Origin: Rhodococcus sp. SMB37
GTDB lineage: Bacteria > Actinomycetota > Actinomycetes > Mycobacteriales > Mycobacteriaceae
Reading direction: 5' to 3'
NCBI RefSeq assembly: GCF_004345605.1
Contig: NZ_SLVY01000022.1
Span: forward strand, 1-64,000
DNA length: 64,000 bases
The notes under the pieces are model-generated. The model was not told the DNA's origin. It made no database searches and worked only from the letters and a program-made list of their open reading frames with translations. Made by a program: the position numbers and the translations under genes. This document shows, piece after piece, positions 44,324 through 55,430 of this stretch (its first letter is position 1; every line of letters starts with the position of its first letter).

Positions 44324-44896
44324 ATGGCACTCGAACACGCGCTGCTCGTCTCACTCGACGAGCACGCCGGATCCGGCTACGAGCTGGCTCGTCGCTTCGA
44401 CAAATCCATCGGGTTCTTCCACAGCGCGACCCATCAGCAGATCTACCGGGTCCTGCGACGGATGGAGGAACGTGGCTGGGTGACCTGCGAGACCGTGCCG
44501 CAGGACGGCCGCCCCGACAAGAAGATCTACACCGTGGCCGCAGCCGGACACGCCGAACTCGACCGCTGGATCGCGCAGCCGTCGGAACCTGACCACCTGC
44601 GCAGCGAACTGGCCGTCAAGATCCGTGCCGCCCGGCCCGGCACCATGGTCGAGTTGCTCGCGGAGATCACCCGTCATCGCGACGCTCACGACGCTCGCCT
44701 CGACGTGTATCGGCTCATCGAGAAGCGGGACTTTCCGGCGCCGGCCTCGCTCACCGGTCCTGCCCCACTTACCGGTCCTGCGCTGCATCAGTACCTGGTG
44801 CTGCGTGGCGGAATCCGCGTCGAGGAAGGTTTCCGCGACTGGTGCCAGGACATGCTCGACGCTCTCACACCACCTTCCGGACAGGATCATCCGTGA
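44324..44896 (+). CDS. PadR family regulator with AphA-like C-terminal domain
   Basis: A 190-residue regulator. The winged-helix PadR domain (GSGYELARRFDKSIGFFHSATHQQIYRVLRRMEERGWV) is followed by an all-helical Vir_act_alpha_C-type dimerisation domain. A short duplication, LTGPAPLTGPALH, lies near residue 145. ATG 44324 sits about seven bases after a CATAAT -10. Its stop overlaps the GTG of the FadH-like reductase (GTGA), which it presumably regulates. Confidence 0.9.
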   Translation: MALEHALLVSLDEHAGSGYELARRFDKSIGFFHSATHQQIYRVLRRMEERGWVTCETVPQDGRPDKKIYTVAAAGHAELDRWIAQPSEPDHLRSELAVKIRAARPGTMVELLAEITRHRDAHDARLDVYRLIEKRDFPAPASLTGPAPLTGPALHQYLVLRGGIRVEEGFRDWCQDMLDALTPPSGQDHP

Positions 44897-46926
44897 CAAC
44901 AACAGACCCCTACCCCACCCTGCTGTCGCCGCTCGACCTGGGCTCGATCACCCTGCCGAACCGCGTGATCATGGGCTCGATGCACACCGGGCTCGAGGAC
45001 CGCGCCAAGAACACCGGCCGACTCGCCGCCTACTTCGCCGAACGTGCCCGCGGCGGGGTCTCGCTCATCGTGACCGGCGGTTACGCACCGACCAGGACCG
45101 GATGGCTGTTGCCGTTCGGAGCCAAGCTCACCAACCGGATCGAGGCCCGGCGGCACCGCACGATCACCGATGCCGTGCACGCCGAAGGTGGCCGCATCGT
45201 GCTGCAGATCCTGCACGCGGGCCGGTACAGCTATTGGCCGCTGAGCGTGTCGGCATCGTCGATCAAGGCACCCATCAACCCGTTCCGCCCGAGGCGACTC
45301 ACGTCATGGGGTGTGCGCAGACAGATCCGCGCATTCGTCCGGTGCGCCGGGCTCGCGCAGCAGGCGGGTTACGACGGAGTCGAAATCATGGGTGGTGAAG
45401 GGTATTTCATCAACCAGTTCCTGGCGGAACGCACCAACCGGCGCACCGACGAGTGGGGCGGCACACCCGAGAAGCGTCGCCGCCTGGCCGTGGAGATCGT
45501 CCGCGGAGTCCGCGAGGCCGTCGGCCCCGACTTCGTGATCTCCTTCCGGCTGTCGATGGCAGATCTCGTCGACCGAGGTCAGAGCTGGGACGAGATCGTC
45601 TCGGTCGCACAGGAAGTCGAGGCGGCCGGCGCCACGCTGCTGAACACCGACATCGGCTGGCACGAATCGCGGGTACCGACGATCGTCACTTCCGTGCCTC
45701 GCGCCGCATTCGTCGACTTCACCGCGAGACTCGCGAAGCATGTGAGCATTCCGGTCGCGGCATCCAACCGCATCAACATGCCCGAGACTGCGGAGGAGAT
45801 TCTCGCCGACGGTCGCGCCGACCTGGTGTCGCTTGCGCGGCCGATGCTCGCCGACCCCGACTGGGTGCGCAAAGCCGCCGCGGGCGCACCGGATGAGATC
45901 AACACCTGTATCGCATGCAACCAGGCGTGTCTCGATCACGCATTCGTGAACAAACACGTCTCGTGCCTGCTCAACCCACGCGCCGGACGGGAAACCGAGT
46001 TGCTGCTCTCGCCCACGCGCCGCAGCAAATCTGTCGCGGTCGTCGGTGCCGGTCCCGCGGGCCTGTCGGCCGCGGTGAACCTCGCGCGGCGTGGCCATCG
46101 CGTCAGCCTGTTCGAGGCGGATGCGCAGATCGGTGGCCAGTTCGGCATTGCCCGTCTCATCCCGGGCAAGGAGGAATTCGCCGAGACCCTGCGGTATTAC
46201 ACGCGACAACTGGAGCTCACCGGCGTCGACGTCCGGTTGAATACGCGCGCAACGGTCGCCGACCTGACGAACGGATTCGACGAGGTCGTCGTCGCGACCG
46301 GTGTCACGCCGCGAGTACCGACCATCGACGGCATCGACCATCCCAGCGTGCTGACCTATGCGCAGGCCGTGCGCGGCGGTGCGCCGATCGGTGAGCGGGT
46401 TGCGGTGATCGGTGCGGGTGGCATCGGCGTCGACGTTTCCGAGTTCCTCACCCACACCACTTCCCCGGCGACGGATCTCGCCGAATGGAAACGCGAATGG
46501 GGTGTCAGTGACGACGAGGATGCGCCCGGAGCGTTGACCACTCCGCAGCCTTCGCCGTCGCCCCGCGAGGTCTACCTGCTGCAGCGCAGTCCGGCGCGGA
46601 TCGGGGCGAAACTGGGCAAGACGAGCGGCTGGGTACATCGAGCCGCACTGAAGCACAAGGGTGTCCACGAGATCTCGGGCGTGAGCTACGAAAGGATCGA
46701 CGACGACGGTCTGCACATCGCTCTCGGCAAGGACGGGGGCGAGCATCGGGTGCTGCCGGTCGACACGATCATCGTGTGCGCGGGACAGGAATCGGTTCGT
46801 GATCTCGTGGACGGGCTCACCCTCGCCGGGGTGGTGACGCACGTGATCGGCGGCGCCGACGTCGCGGCGGAACTGGACGCCAAACGTGCGATCGAGCAGG
46901 GCACCCGGCTCGCCGACCGGATCTGA
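44893..46926 (+). CDS. fadH: 2,4-dienoyl-CoA reductase-type NADH:flavin oxidoreductase
   Basis: A 677-residue three-cofactor enzyme. The N-terminal OYE-like TIM barrel binds FMN (PLDLGSITLPNRVIMGSMHT; GYDGVEIMGGEGYFINQFL). A 4Fe-4S cluster motif, CIACNQACLDHAF then CLLNP, lies near residues 338-356, and a C-terminal FAD/NAD domain carries GAGPAG near 384 and GAGGIG near 515. It reduces 2,4-dienoyl-CoA during breakdown of unsaturated fatty acids, or a related enone. The length is as in E. coli FadH. Coupled to PadR. Confidence 0.9.
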   Translation: MTTTDPYPTLLSPLDLGSITLPNRVIMGSMHTGLEDRAKNTGRLAAYFAERARGGVSLIVTGGYAPTRTGWLLPFGAKLTNRIEARRHRTITDAVHAEGGRIVLQILHAGRYSYWPLSVSASSIKAPINPFRPRRLTSWGVRRQIRAFVRCAGLAQQAGYDGVEIMGGEGYFINQFLAERTNRRTDEWGGTPEKRRRLAVEIVRGVREAVGPDFVISFRLSMADLVDRGQSWDEIVSVAQEVEAAGATLLNTDIGWHESRVPTIVTSVPRAAFVDFTARLAKHVSIPVAASNRINMPETAEEILADGRADLVSLARPMLADPDWVRKAAAGAPDEINTCIACNQACLDHAFVNKHVSCLLNPRAGRETELLLSPTRRSKSVAVVGAGPAGLSAAVNLARRGHRVSLFEADAQIGGQFGIARLIPGKEEFAETLRYYTRQLELTGVDVRLNTRATVADLTNGFDEVVVATGVTPRVPTIDGIDHPSVLTYAQAVRGGAPIGERVAVIGAGGIGVDVSEFLTHTTSPATDLAEWKREWGVSDDEDAPGALTTPQPSPSPREVYLLQRSPARIGAKLGKTSGWVHRAALKHKGVHEISGVSYERIDDDGLHIALGKDGGEHRVLPVDTIIVCAGQESVRDLVDGLTLAGVVTHVIGGADVAAELDAKRAIEQGTRLADRI

Positions 46927-46982
46927 GGCGATTCCGGGTCGAAACCCTGCGGAACCGTTCCCCGACCGCCAAGATCAGTGGA

Positions 46983-48431
46983 ATGGACACCGCGGTCGAA
47001 TTCGTCACCGACATCAACGACTGGTACTGGTACGCGGTCATCGCGCTTCTCGTGGGGTCCGGGCTGTACTACTCGTTCCGGTCACGGTTCATCCAGATCC
47101 GGCTGATCCCCGACATGCTGCGATCCATCGTGGAGAAGGCCGAGGACCTCCCCGACGGGGAGAAGGGGATCTCGGCGTTCCGGGCATTCTCCATTTCGGC
47201 GGCGTCGCGGGTGGGAACGGGCAACATCGCGGGCGTCGCGATCGCGATCAGTATCGGCGGCCCCGGCGCACTGTTCTGGATGTGGGCGATGGCGCTGGTC
47301 GGTGCCTCCACCGCCTTCGTCGAGTCGACTCTCGCGCAGCTGTACAAGGTGCGCGACAAGGGTGCGTTCCGGGGCGGCCCGGCCTACTACATGCAATACG
47401 GGCTCGGTAAACGGTGGATGGGCATGATCTTCGCGGTGATCATCACGATCACCTACGGATTCGTGTTCAACGCCGTGCAGACCAACTCGATCGTCGACGC
47501 GGTGTCGAGTTCGGTGGGTGAGAAGACGACTGGTCTGCAGGTCGGTATCGGCATCGGCGTGGCGATCCTCGTCGCCCTGGTCATCTTCGGTGGGGTGCGG
47601 CGGATCTCGAGTGTGTCGCAGGTGGTGGTGCCGGTCATGGCCATCGCCTACCTGATCATCGGAATCATCGTGGTGGTCCTCAACATCGGTGAGGTCCCCG
47701 GGATGTTCAAGTTGGTGTTCGAGAACGCCTTCGGCATCCGCGAGATCGCGGGAGGCGGGTTCGGTGCCGCGTTCATGTACGGCATCCGGCGCGGCCTGTT
47801 CTCGAACGAGGCAGGCATGGGGTCGGCCCCGAACGCCGGCGCGACCGCATCGGTGTCGCACCCGGTCAAACAGGGTCTCGTGCAGAGCCTCGGCGTCTAC
47901 TTCGACACGTGGCTGGTGTGCTCGATCACCGGGTTCATCATCCTGTTGTCCGATCCGGAGTTCGGTTCGGGACTCGAGGGCGCTGCGTTGACCCAGAATG
48001 CGTTGGCGTTGCAGCTCGGCGATTGGACCGTGCACTTCTTCGCGGTCCTCATCTTTTTCCTGGCCTTCACCTCGGTCATCGGCAACTACTACTACAGCGA
48101 ATCGAACATCGAGTTCCTCACCGGTTCGCGGAAGGCCCTGCCCTATCTGCGTTCGGCCGTGGTGGTGTGCGTGTTCCTCGGCGCGATCGGCTCGGTCCCG
48201 CTGGTGTGGGCGATCGCCGACCTCGCGATGGGCGTGATGGCGACGGTCAACCTCATCGCGCTGGTCCCGTTGTCGGGTATCGCGTACGCGTTGTTCCACA
48301 ACTACAGCGCACAACGCAAGCAGGGACGCGACCCGGTCTTCCATCGTGGCGATGTGCCGGGGGTCCGTGGGATCCAGGTGTGGGGCGACGACGACGCGCC
48401 GGTGGCGGTGGACCACGAAGACGCACGGTAG
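46983..48431 (+). CDS. AGCS family sodium:alanine/glycine symporter
   Basis: A 482-residue membrane protein with about ten TM helices. Signature blocks are AFSISAASRVGTGNIAGVAIAI, FRGGPAYYMQYGLG, MYGIRRGLFSNEAGMGSAPNA (AGCS signature) and FSVIGNYYYSESNIEFL-like sequence near the C-terminus. It imports alanine or glycine with Na+. It sits 57 bases after fadH and 45 before the ABC ATPase; a link with either is not established. Confidence 0.92.
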   Translation: MDTAVEFVTDINDWYWYAVIALLVGSGLYYSFRSRFIQIRLIPDMLRSIVEKAEDLPDGEKGISAFRAFSISAASRVGTGNIAGVAIAISIGGPGALFWMWAMALVGASTAFVESTLAQLYKVRDKGAFRGGPAYYMQYGLGKRWMGMIFAVIITITYGFVFNAVQTNSIVDAVSSSVGEKTTGLQVGIGIGVAILVALVIFGGVRRISSVSQVVVPVMAIAYLIIGIIVVVLNIGEVPGMFKLVFENAFGIREIAGGGFGAAFMYGIRRGLFSNEAGMGSAPNAGATASVSHPVKQGLVQSLGVYFDTWLVCSITGFIILLSDPEFGSGLEGAALTQNALALQLGDWTVHFFAVLIFFLAFTSVIGNYYYSESNIEFLTGSRKALPYLRSAVVVCVFLGAIGSVPLVWAIADLAMGVMATVNLIALVPLSGIAYALFHNYSAQRKQGRDPVFHRGDVPGVRGIQVWGDDDAPVAVDHEDAR

Positions 48432-48475
48432 ATTCCGGTAGCGCACGAGCGTGTCCGCTTCGGAAAGGATCTGCG

Positions 48476-49549
<1,074 letters not shown>

Positions 49550-49641
49550 ACGGGTCGATTCGGGCCGCGTGTGGCGGCTGCGGTCCCCGACACAGAACCG
49601 ATAAAGGATGGGCGGAATGCCGACTTTTCGGGGTGGCCCGT

Positions 49642-49655
49642 GCCACAGTAGTGGC
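49642..49655. promoter_or_regulatory. Dyad upstream of the sugar-binding protein gene
   Basis: GCCAC-AGTA-GTGGC, arms of 5 bp, in the 168-bp gap before the sugar-binding protein gene, where a second promoter is likely. Tentative operator. Confidence 0.3.
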
Positions 49656-49717
49656 CGGTGTCGGTGGCCCAGGGGTTACCGGCGAGTTGATTTTCCGATC
49701 TCACACGGGAGATGTAC

Positions 49718-50998
49718 ATGGCTTTGAACAAGAAGGCGATGCGCAGAGCTGTCATCGCCGCCTCCTCGGCGGCGCTGCTGGTTCTGACGGCATGTGGCTC
49801 CGACGACGGTGGCAGCGACACCGGCTCCGACACGGGCGCCGCCGCATCCGACGAGGGTCGCGGCCCGATCACCATCGTCGAGGGGCAGGACCCCTTGAAC
49901 GCAGCGCTCGAGAACATCATCGCCGACTGGAACGCCGAGAACCCCGACGAGCAGGTCACCTTCAAGCCGCTCGCGCGCGAGGCCAACGACCAGTACGCCG
50001 ATATCGCGCAGCGTATGCAGGCGCAGAGCGACGAGTACGACCTCGTCGCCGTCGACGTCACGAACACCGCCGAGTTCGCTGCCAACGGCTGGCTGCTGCC
50101 GCTCGAGGGTGACAACGCGATCGATACCGACGGCCTGCTGCCCGCGACCGTCGAATCCGGCACCTACAACGGCACGCTGTACGCAGCGCCGAAGAACACC
50201 AACGGTGCATTCCTGTACTACCGCACCGACCTCGTCGATCAGGCGCCCGCCACGTGGGACGAGCTGAAGGCGGAATGCCCGAAGGCAGAGGAAGCGGGTA
50301 TCGCCTGCTACATCGGCCAGTTCAGCAACTACGAGGGACTGACGGTCAACGTCACCGAGATCGTCAACGCCTTCGGTGGCAGCTTCGTCGCCGAGGACGG
50401 CCTCACCCCGGCCATCGACGAGCAGACGGCCGAGGGCCTGCAGTTCATCGTCGATTCCTTCGAGGACGGCACGATCCCCGCTGCCGCACAGACCTACACC
50501 GAGGGTGAGTCGCAGACTGCTTTCGGCAACGGCGAAGCCCTGTTCATGCGTACGTGGCCCGGTTTCTACACCGACGGTGAAGAGACGTCGGTCGCCGGCA
50601 ACTACGGCATCGCGGTGCTCCCGGGCGTCGACGGTCCGGGCGTGTCCACCCTCGGCGGCTACAACGTCGGCATCAGCGCGTTCACGGACGCTCCGGCGAC
50701 GGCTCGCGACTTCCTCGAGTTCATGCAGACCCGTCAGTCGCAGGAGTACTACGCCGAGGTCGGTGGCGCACCGGTCCTCGCCGAGGTCTACGACGACCCG
50801 GAGATCCTCGAGCAGTACCCGTACTTCTCGACACTGAAGGAAGCTCTCGAGAGCGCGAAGCCGCGTCCGTCGTCGCCGTACTACTCGGCCGTGTCGAAGG
50901 CGATCTCCGACAACGCTTACGCTGCGATCCGGGGCGAGAAGCCCGTCCAGCAGGCCCTGGACGACACGCAGGCCGGCATCGAAACCGCCGGCAACTGA
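49718..50998 (+). CDS. Sugar-binding lipoprotein of ABC importer (LpqY-like)
   Basis: A 426-residue extracellular solute-binding protein, family 1. The signal peptide ends LLVLTAC (lipidated Cys about residue 26), followed by a Gly/Ser/Asp linker and the binding fold (ITIVEGQDPLNAALENIIADWN; DEYDLVAVDVTNTAEFAANGWLLPL). It resembles trehalose/maltose-type binding proteins such as mycobacterial LpqY; the ligand is inferred. ATG 49718 has GGGAG six bases upstream; ATG 49712 is an alternative. Confidence 0.9.
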   Translation: MALNKKAMRRAVIAASSAALLVLTACGSDDGGSDTGSDTGAAASDEGRGPITIVEGQDPLNAALENIIADWNAENPDEQVTFKPLAREANDQYADIAQRMQAQSDEYDLVAVDVTNTAEFAANGWLLPLEGDNAIDTDGLLPATVESGTYNGTLYAAPKNTNGAFLYYRTDLVDQAPATWDELKAECPKAEEAGIACYIGQFSNYEGLTVNVTEIVNAFGGSFVAEDGLTPAIDEQTAEGLQFIVDSFEDGTIPAAAQTYTEGESQTAFGNGEALFMRTWPGFYTDGEETSVAGNYGIAVLPGVDGPGVSTLGGYNVGISAFTDAPATARDFLEFMQTRQSQEYYAEVGGAPVLAEVYDDPEILEQYPYFSTLKEALESAKPRPSSPYYSAVSKAISDNAYAAIRGEKPVQQALDDTQAGIETAGN

Positions 50999-51015
50999 TC
51001 CACTAGGAGCAGTAG

Positions 51016-52095
51016 ATGGCAGAACCGCAGGTCGGAAAGCCCGCGGATCCGCCACACGACACCGCGGTCGGGACCGATGGTCCCGGCCGCGGACGTGTGG
51101 CCGGACGGCACCGCGCGCCCGCGCCGCCGCCGATGACGGCTCCGCCGGCCAAGGCCCGGCGGAAGGTGCCGGTGTGGATGTTCATCGCGCCGTCGATGAT
51201 CGTCCTCGCGGTGATCATCCTGTACCCGCTCGGCAGAGCGGTCTGGATGTCGCTGCACGGCGACGCGAAGACGCTCGACCCCGATACGGGCCGGTTCGTC
51301 ACGGGCGGGTTCGTGGGTATCGAGAACTACACCCGCTGGATCACCCAGACCTGCGGTACTGCCACCGGTTCGATCCCCTGCCCGCCGGGAACCCTCGGTT
51401 CTCAGTTCTGGCAGTCGATCTTCAACACCTTCTTCTTCACTGTCGTGACGGTGTCGATCGAGACAGTGATCGGTTTCGCGATGGCGCTCGTGATGGCCAA
51501 GTCGATCCGCGGCCGCGGTCTGCTGCGTGCGTCGGTTCTGGTGCCGTGGGCCATCCCCACCGCAGTGACCGCCAAGCTGTGGTTCTTCATCTTCGCCAAC
51601 GACGGTATCGCCAACAAGATGCTCGGCACCGACATCCTGTGGACCGCCGATCCGTGGCCCGCCCGCTTCGCGATCATCGTCGCCGACGTGTGGAAGACCG
51701 CGCCGTTCATGGCGTTGCTCATCCTCGCGGGCCTGCAGATGATTCCGTCGGATGTGTACGAGGCGGCGAAGGTCGACGGCGCGAACGCCTGGCAGCGCTT
51801 CACCCAGATCACGTTGCCCCTCGTCAAGCCCGCGCTCATGGTCGCGATCCTGTTCCGCACCATGGACGCGCTGCGCATGTACGACCTGCCGGCCATCATG
51901 ATGGGCTCCAACCCCGCGACCTCGACGATTTCCGTGCTGGTCGTCGACCAGATGCGTCAAGGCGCCAACTCGGCGTCCGCGTTGTCGACGATCACATTCC
52001 TCATCATCTTCGCGGTCGCCTTCATCCTGGTGCGGTTCCTCGGCGCCAATGCGGTCAGTACGCAGGAGAAGCAGCGTAAGGGAGACGTCGCATGA
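51016..52095 (+). CDS. Sugar ABC transporter permease (SugA-like)
   Basis: A 359-residue permease with six TM helices after a ~50-residue hydrophilic Pro-rich N-terminus. The EAA loop VYEAAKVDGANAWQRFTQITLPLVKPAL is typical of MalF/SugA permeases. AGGAGCAG precedes ATG 51016. Its stop overlaps the next permease start by four bases. Works with the ATPase and binding protein encoded upstream. Confidence 0.93.
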   Translation: MAEPQVGKPADPPHDTAVGTDGPGRGRVAGRHRAPAPPPMTAPPAKARRKVPVWMFIAPSMIVLAVIILYPLGRAVWMSLHGDAKTLDPDTGRFVTGGFVGIENYTRWITQTCGTATGSIPCPPGTLGSQFWQSIFNTFFFTVVTVSIETVIGFAMALVMAKSIRGRGLLRASVLVPWAIPTAVTAKLWFFIFANDGIANKMLGTDILWTADPWPARFAIIVADVWKTAPFMALLILAGLQMIPSDVYEAAKVDGANAWQRFTQITLPLVKPALMVAILFRTMDALRMYDLPAIMMGSNPATSTISVLVVDQMRQGANSASALSTITFLIIFAVAFILVRFLGANAVSTQEKQRKGDVA

Positions 52096-52994
52096 CCGGC
52101 ACTGTCACCGCCACCGAGACGTCTGCCGACGAGACCCCGCCGCCCGGCCCCAAGCGTGCGGGCAGGTTCCGGATGGGAACAATCGGCACCTACCTCGGGG
52201 TGGCGCTAATCATCGTCTGGGGGCTCGCCCCGTGCTACTGGATGGTCGTGACGGCGCTGCGCGATCCATCCGAGACGTTCAGCACGAGTCTGTGGCCGAC
52301 GAATCCGACCCTGCAGAACTTCGCCGATGCGCTCGACCCCGACGCCAAGGTCAACTTCTCCCGTGCGCTGATGAACAGCGTCATCATCGCCGGGGCGACC
52401 ACCGCGATCGCACTGCTCATCGGTGTGTTCACCGCGTACGCGCTGTCGCGTTTCGAGTTCCGGGGCAAGTACTTCGTCACCGGTATCATTCTCGGTGCCT
52501 CGATGTTCCCCGTCGTCGCACTCGTGACACCACTGTTCCAGTTGTTCACCGACATCGGCTGGATCGGCAGCTACCAGGCGCTGATCATTCCGAACATCTC
52601 GTTCGTGCTTCCGCTGACGGTGTACACGCTCACCTCGTTCTTCTCCGAATTGCCGTGGGAACTCGAGGAAGCTGCGCGCATGGACGGCGCGACCCGTGGG
52701 CAGGCGTTCCGCCTGATCATGCTGCCGCTTGCGGCGCCCGCGTTGTTCACCACCGCGATCCTCGCGTTCATCGCGACGGTCAACGAATACCTGCTCATGT
52801 CGCAGCTCTCGAGTGAACGGACGGCCCCGGTGACGGTGGCGATGGCGCGGTTCACCGGCACCGACCCGTATGTGACGCCGTATGCGTCGATCATGGCAGG
52901 TGGCACGCTGGTGATGGTGCCGCTGGTCGTGATGGTGCTGATCTTCCAGCGTCGGATCATCTCGGGTCTGACGGCGGGTGGCGTGAAGTCGTGA
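52092..52994 (+). CDS. Sugar ABC transporter permease (SugB-like)
   Basis: A 300-residue MalG/SugB-type permease with six TM helices; its EAA loop is ELEEAARMDGATRGQAFRLIMLPLAAPAL. The start region (RFRMGTIGTYLGVALIIVWGLAPCYWMVVTALRDP) is typical. ATG 52092 overlaps the SugA-like stop (ATGA), and its stop overlaps the GTG of the small membrane protein. Completes the importer. Confidence 0.93.
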   Translation: MTGTVTATETSADETPPPGPKRAGRFRMGTIGTYLGVALIIVWGLAPCYWMVVTALRDPSETFSTSLWPTNPTLQNFADALDPDAKVNFSRALMNSVIIAGATTAIALLIGVFTAYALSRFEFRGKYFVTGIILGASMFPVVALVTPLFQLFTDIGWIGSYQALIIPNISFVLPLTVYTLTSFFSELPWELEEAARMDGATRGQAFRLIMLPLAAPALFTTAILAFIATVNEYLLMSQLSSERTAPVTVAMARFTGTDPYVTPYASIMAGGTLVMVPLVVMVLIFQRRIISGLTAGGVKS

Positions 52995-53191
52995 GTCGTC
53001 GACTCCCCCGCCGTCAGCGACTCGAGATGCTGCTCGGTGTCATCACGGTCTTTGCCGTGATGGCGGTGGTGGGGGCTGTCGCAGAAATGCTGTCACCGGA
53101 GCCCGGTATCGTGCCGTCACTGGTGCTGGCAGGGTTCGTGCTTGCGTGGTGGTTCACATACCGTGCGTGGCGCCGCACAGATTCGTCCTAG
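52991..53191 (+). CDS. Small two-helix membrane protein
   Basis: Sixty-six residues with a basic N-terminus (SRRLPRRQRLEML) and two hydrophobic helices (LGVITVFAVMAVVGAVAEML; GIVPSLVLAGFVLAWWFTY). The GTG overlaps the permease stop by four bases, so it belongs to the sugar-import operon. Its function is unknown; perhaps an accessory subunit. Confidence 0.72.
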   Translation: MSRRLPRRQRLEMLLGVITVFAVMAVVGAVAEMLSPEPGIVPSLVLAGFVLAWWFTYRAWRRTDSS

Positions 53192-53285
53192 TGCTGCGTA
53201 CGTCACTTCTGCGCGTGACTTCGTACCATGCTGTCGGCAGGATGGAAGAATCTGCCGAGTTCCCATCCTGGAGAAAGTGGTACGT

Positions 53286-55430
53286 GTGAGTCCCCCGAAT
53301 CCGTCGACGTCCGCCAGTGGACGCAGTTCCGCTGATTCGAAGTCACGGCGGTGGCGAACCGTCCGATATGTCGTACTCGTGGTGGTGGCGCTGCTGATTC
53401 TCGCGCCGATCGGAGTGTTCGCCGGCGCGTACGTCTCGGCAGAGGTTCCCCGCCCGTCCGACCTGACGACCAACCAGATCGCTCGTATCTACGCTGCCGA
53501 CGACACCACCGAGATCACCCGGGTGGTGCCGCCGGAGGGTAATCGCGTCGAGGTCGGTATCGACGAGGTCCCCGAACACGTCCGCAACGCAGTGCTCTCC
53601 GCCGAGGACCGCGACTTCTACAGCAATCCGGGTTTCTCGATCTCCGGATTCGTGCGCGCGGCCCGCGACAACGTCATGGGCAAGGACAGCGCCGGTGGCG
53701 GCTCCACGATCACCCAGCAGTACGTCAAGAACGTGCTCGTCGGCGCCGATCGCACCCTCACCCGCAAGATGAAGGAGCTGGTCATCTCCTCGAAGATGGC
53801 CCGGGAATGGTCGAAGGACGAGATCCTCGAGGCGTACCTGAACACCATCTACTTCGGCCGCGGCGCCTACGGTATCGCGGCCGCGTCGCAGGCGTATTTC
53901 GGCAAACAGGTCGGCGACCTGTCGGTCTCCGAGGGCGCGGTGCTCGCCGGTGTCATCCAGACGCCGTCGTCGCTCGATCCCGAATTCAATCGCCCCGCGA
54001 TCGAGGCGCGCTGGAACTACGTCCTCGACGGCATGGTCGAGATGGGCGTGCTCAGCTCCGGTGACCGCATGGAAGCGGCCTTCCCGGAGACCGTCCCGTC
54101 GGATCAGTTGGCGCGAGCCAACGAGGCACCCGGCCCCGAAGGACTGATCCGGTCTCAGGTGCTGCGTGAGCTCTCCGCAGCCGGAGTCAGCGAGCAGGTG
54201 CTCAACACCGAGGGCCTGCGCATCGTCACCACGATCGATCCCGTGGCCCAGCAGGCCGCGGTCGACGCGGCGCGGGGCAACCTCGAGGGTGAACCCGAGG
54301 ACCTGCGGACCGCCGTGGTGTCCGTCGACCCGCGCTCCGGTGCGGTGCGGGCGTACTACGGCGGTGAGGAGGGTGCGGGTTACGACTACGCCCAGGCGCC
54401 GCTGCAGACCGGTTCGTCGTTCAAGGCGTTCGGCCTGGTCGCGGCTTTGCGTGAGGGAATCGGTCTCGGTACCCGCTACGACAGCACGCCGCTGACCGTC
54501 GGCAACCTCGAGATCAACAACGTCGAAGGTGAGTCGTGTGGCAGGTGCACGATCGCGGAGGCGACGAAGCGGTCGCTGAACACCAGTTTCTACCGGCTGA
54601 TGATGTCCATGGAGAACGGTCCTCAGAAGATCGCCGACGCAGCGCACGACGCGGGTATCCCCATGGAGATTCCCGGGGTCGAGGGCACCTCGCTCACCGA
54701 GGCCAACGGCATCCCCGAAGGTGGCATCGTGCTCGGCCAGTACCAGTCGCGCGTGATCGACATGGCGTCGGCGTATGCAACCCTCGCGGCGTCGGGCACC
54801 TTCCATCAGCCGTACTTCGTGCAGAAGGTCACCACTTCCGACGGTGAGGTCCTCCTCGACCGGCCGGCGTCGCCCGGCGAGGATCGCATCGACCCGGCAG
54901 TGGCCGACAACGTCACCCAGGCGCTGTTGCCGGTCGCGGCGTACTCGCGTGGCCACGCGCTCGCCGGCGGTCGGCCGTCTGCGGCAAAGACCGGCACCAC
55001 CCAGCTCGGCGACACCGGCATGAACAAGGACGCGTGGATGGTCGGGTACACCCCGTCCCTCTCGACTGCTGTCTGGATCGGTACCTCGGATGCAGGGCCG
55101 ATCACCAATCTGTGGGGTGGCTCCATATACGGCTCGAGCCTGCCTTCCGACATCTGGAAGGACACGATGGACGTCGCGCTCGAGGGCACCGATGTGGAGA
55201 GCTTCCCGTGGCCCGACCCGGTCGGTGGACAGGCGGGCGTGCCGGCCGACGCGGGCATCACCGCTCCGACGACCACCGGACGTCCGGTGCCCGGGTTCGA
55301 ACTCCCCGGCCTGAGCGACTTGCCGCCGATCACGATCCCGGCGCCGCCGGTCGAGATTCCGCCGCAGGTTCAGTTGCCGCCGCAGATCGAGGTGTTCCCC
55401 GGCGTCACGATCCAGATCCCGGGGATGTGA
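53286..55430 (+). CDS. Class A penicillin-binding protein (transglycosylase-transpeptidase)
   Basis: A 714-residue bifunctional peptidoglycan synthase. One TM anchor (YVVLVVVALLILAPIGVFAGA, about residues 25-45) is followed by a GT51 transglycosylase domain (AVLSAEDRDFYSNPGF with catalytic Glu near 107; GGSTITQQYVKN; YLNTIYFGRGAYGIAAAS). The transpeptidase has the SxxK motif GSSFK near 377, SxN SLNTS, and KTGTT near 568. A Pro-rich tail ends the protein. GTG 53286 has GGAGAAAG upstream; GTG 53277 is possible. Its last 26 bases overlap the convergent TetR gene. Confidence 0.93.
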   Translation: MSPPNPSTSASGRSSADSKSRRWRTVRYVVLVVVALLILAPIGVFAGAYVSAEVPRPSDLTTNQIARIYAADDTTEITRVVPPEGNRVEVGIDEVPEHVRNAVLSAEDRDFYSNPGFSISGFVRAARDNVMGKDSAGGGSTITQQYVKNVLVGADRTLTRKMKELVISSKMAREWSKDEILEAYLNTIYFGRGAYGIAAASQAYFGKQVGDLSVSEGAVLAGVIQTPSSLDPEFNRPAIEARWNYVLDGMVEMGVLSSGDRMEAAFPETVPSDQLARANEAPGPEGLIRSQVLRELSAAGVSEQVLNTEGLRIVTTIDPVAQQAAVDAARGNLEGEPEDLRTAVVSVDPRSGAVRAYYGGEEGAGYDYAQAPLQTGSSFKAFGLVAALREGIGLGTRYDSTPLTVGNLEINNVEGESCGRCTIAEATKRSLNTSFYRLMMSMENGPQKIADAAHDAGIPMEIPGVEGTSLTEANGIPEGGIVLGQYQSRVIDMASAYATLAASGTFHQPYFVQKVTTSDGEVLLDRPASPGEDRIDPAVADNVTQALLPVAAYSRGHALAGGRPSAAKTGTTQLGDTGMNKDAWMVGYTPSLSTAVWIGTSDAGPITNLWGGSIYGSSLPSDIWKDTMDVALEGTDVESFPWPDPVGGQAGVPADAGITAPTTTGRPVPGFELPGLSDLPPITIPAPPVEIPPQVQLPPQIEVFPGVTIQIPGM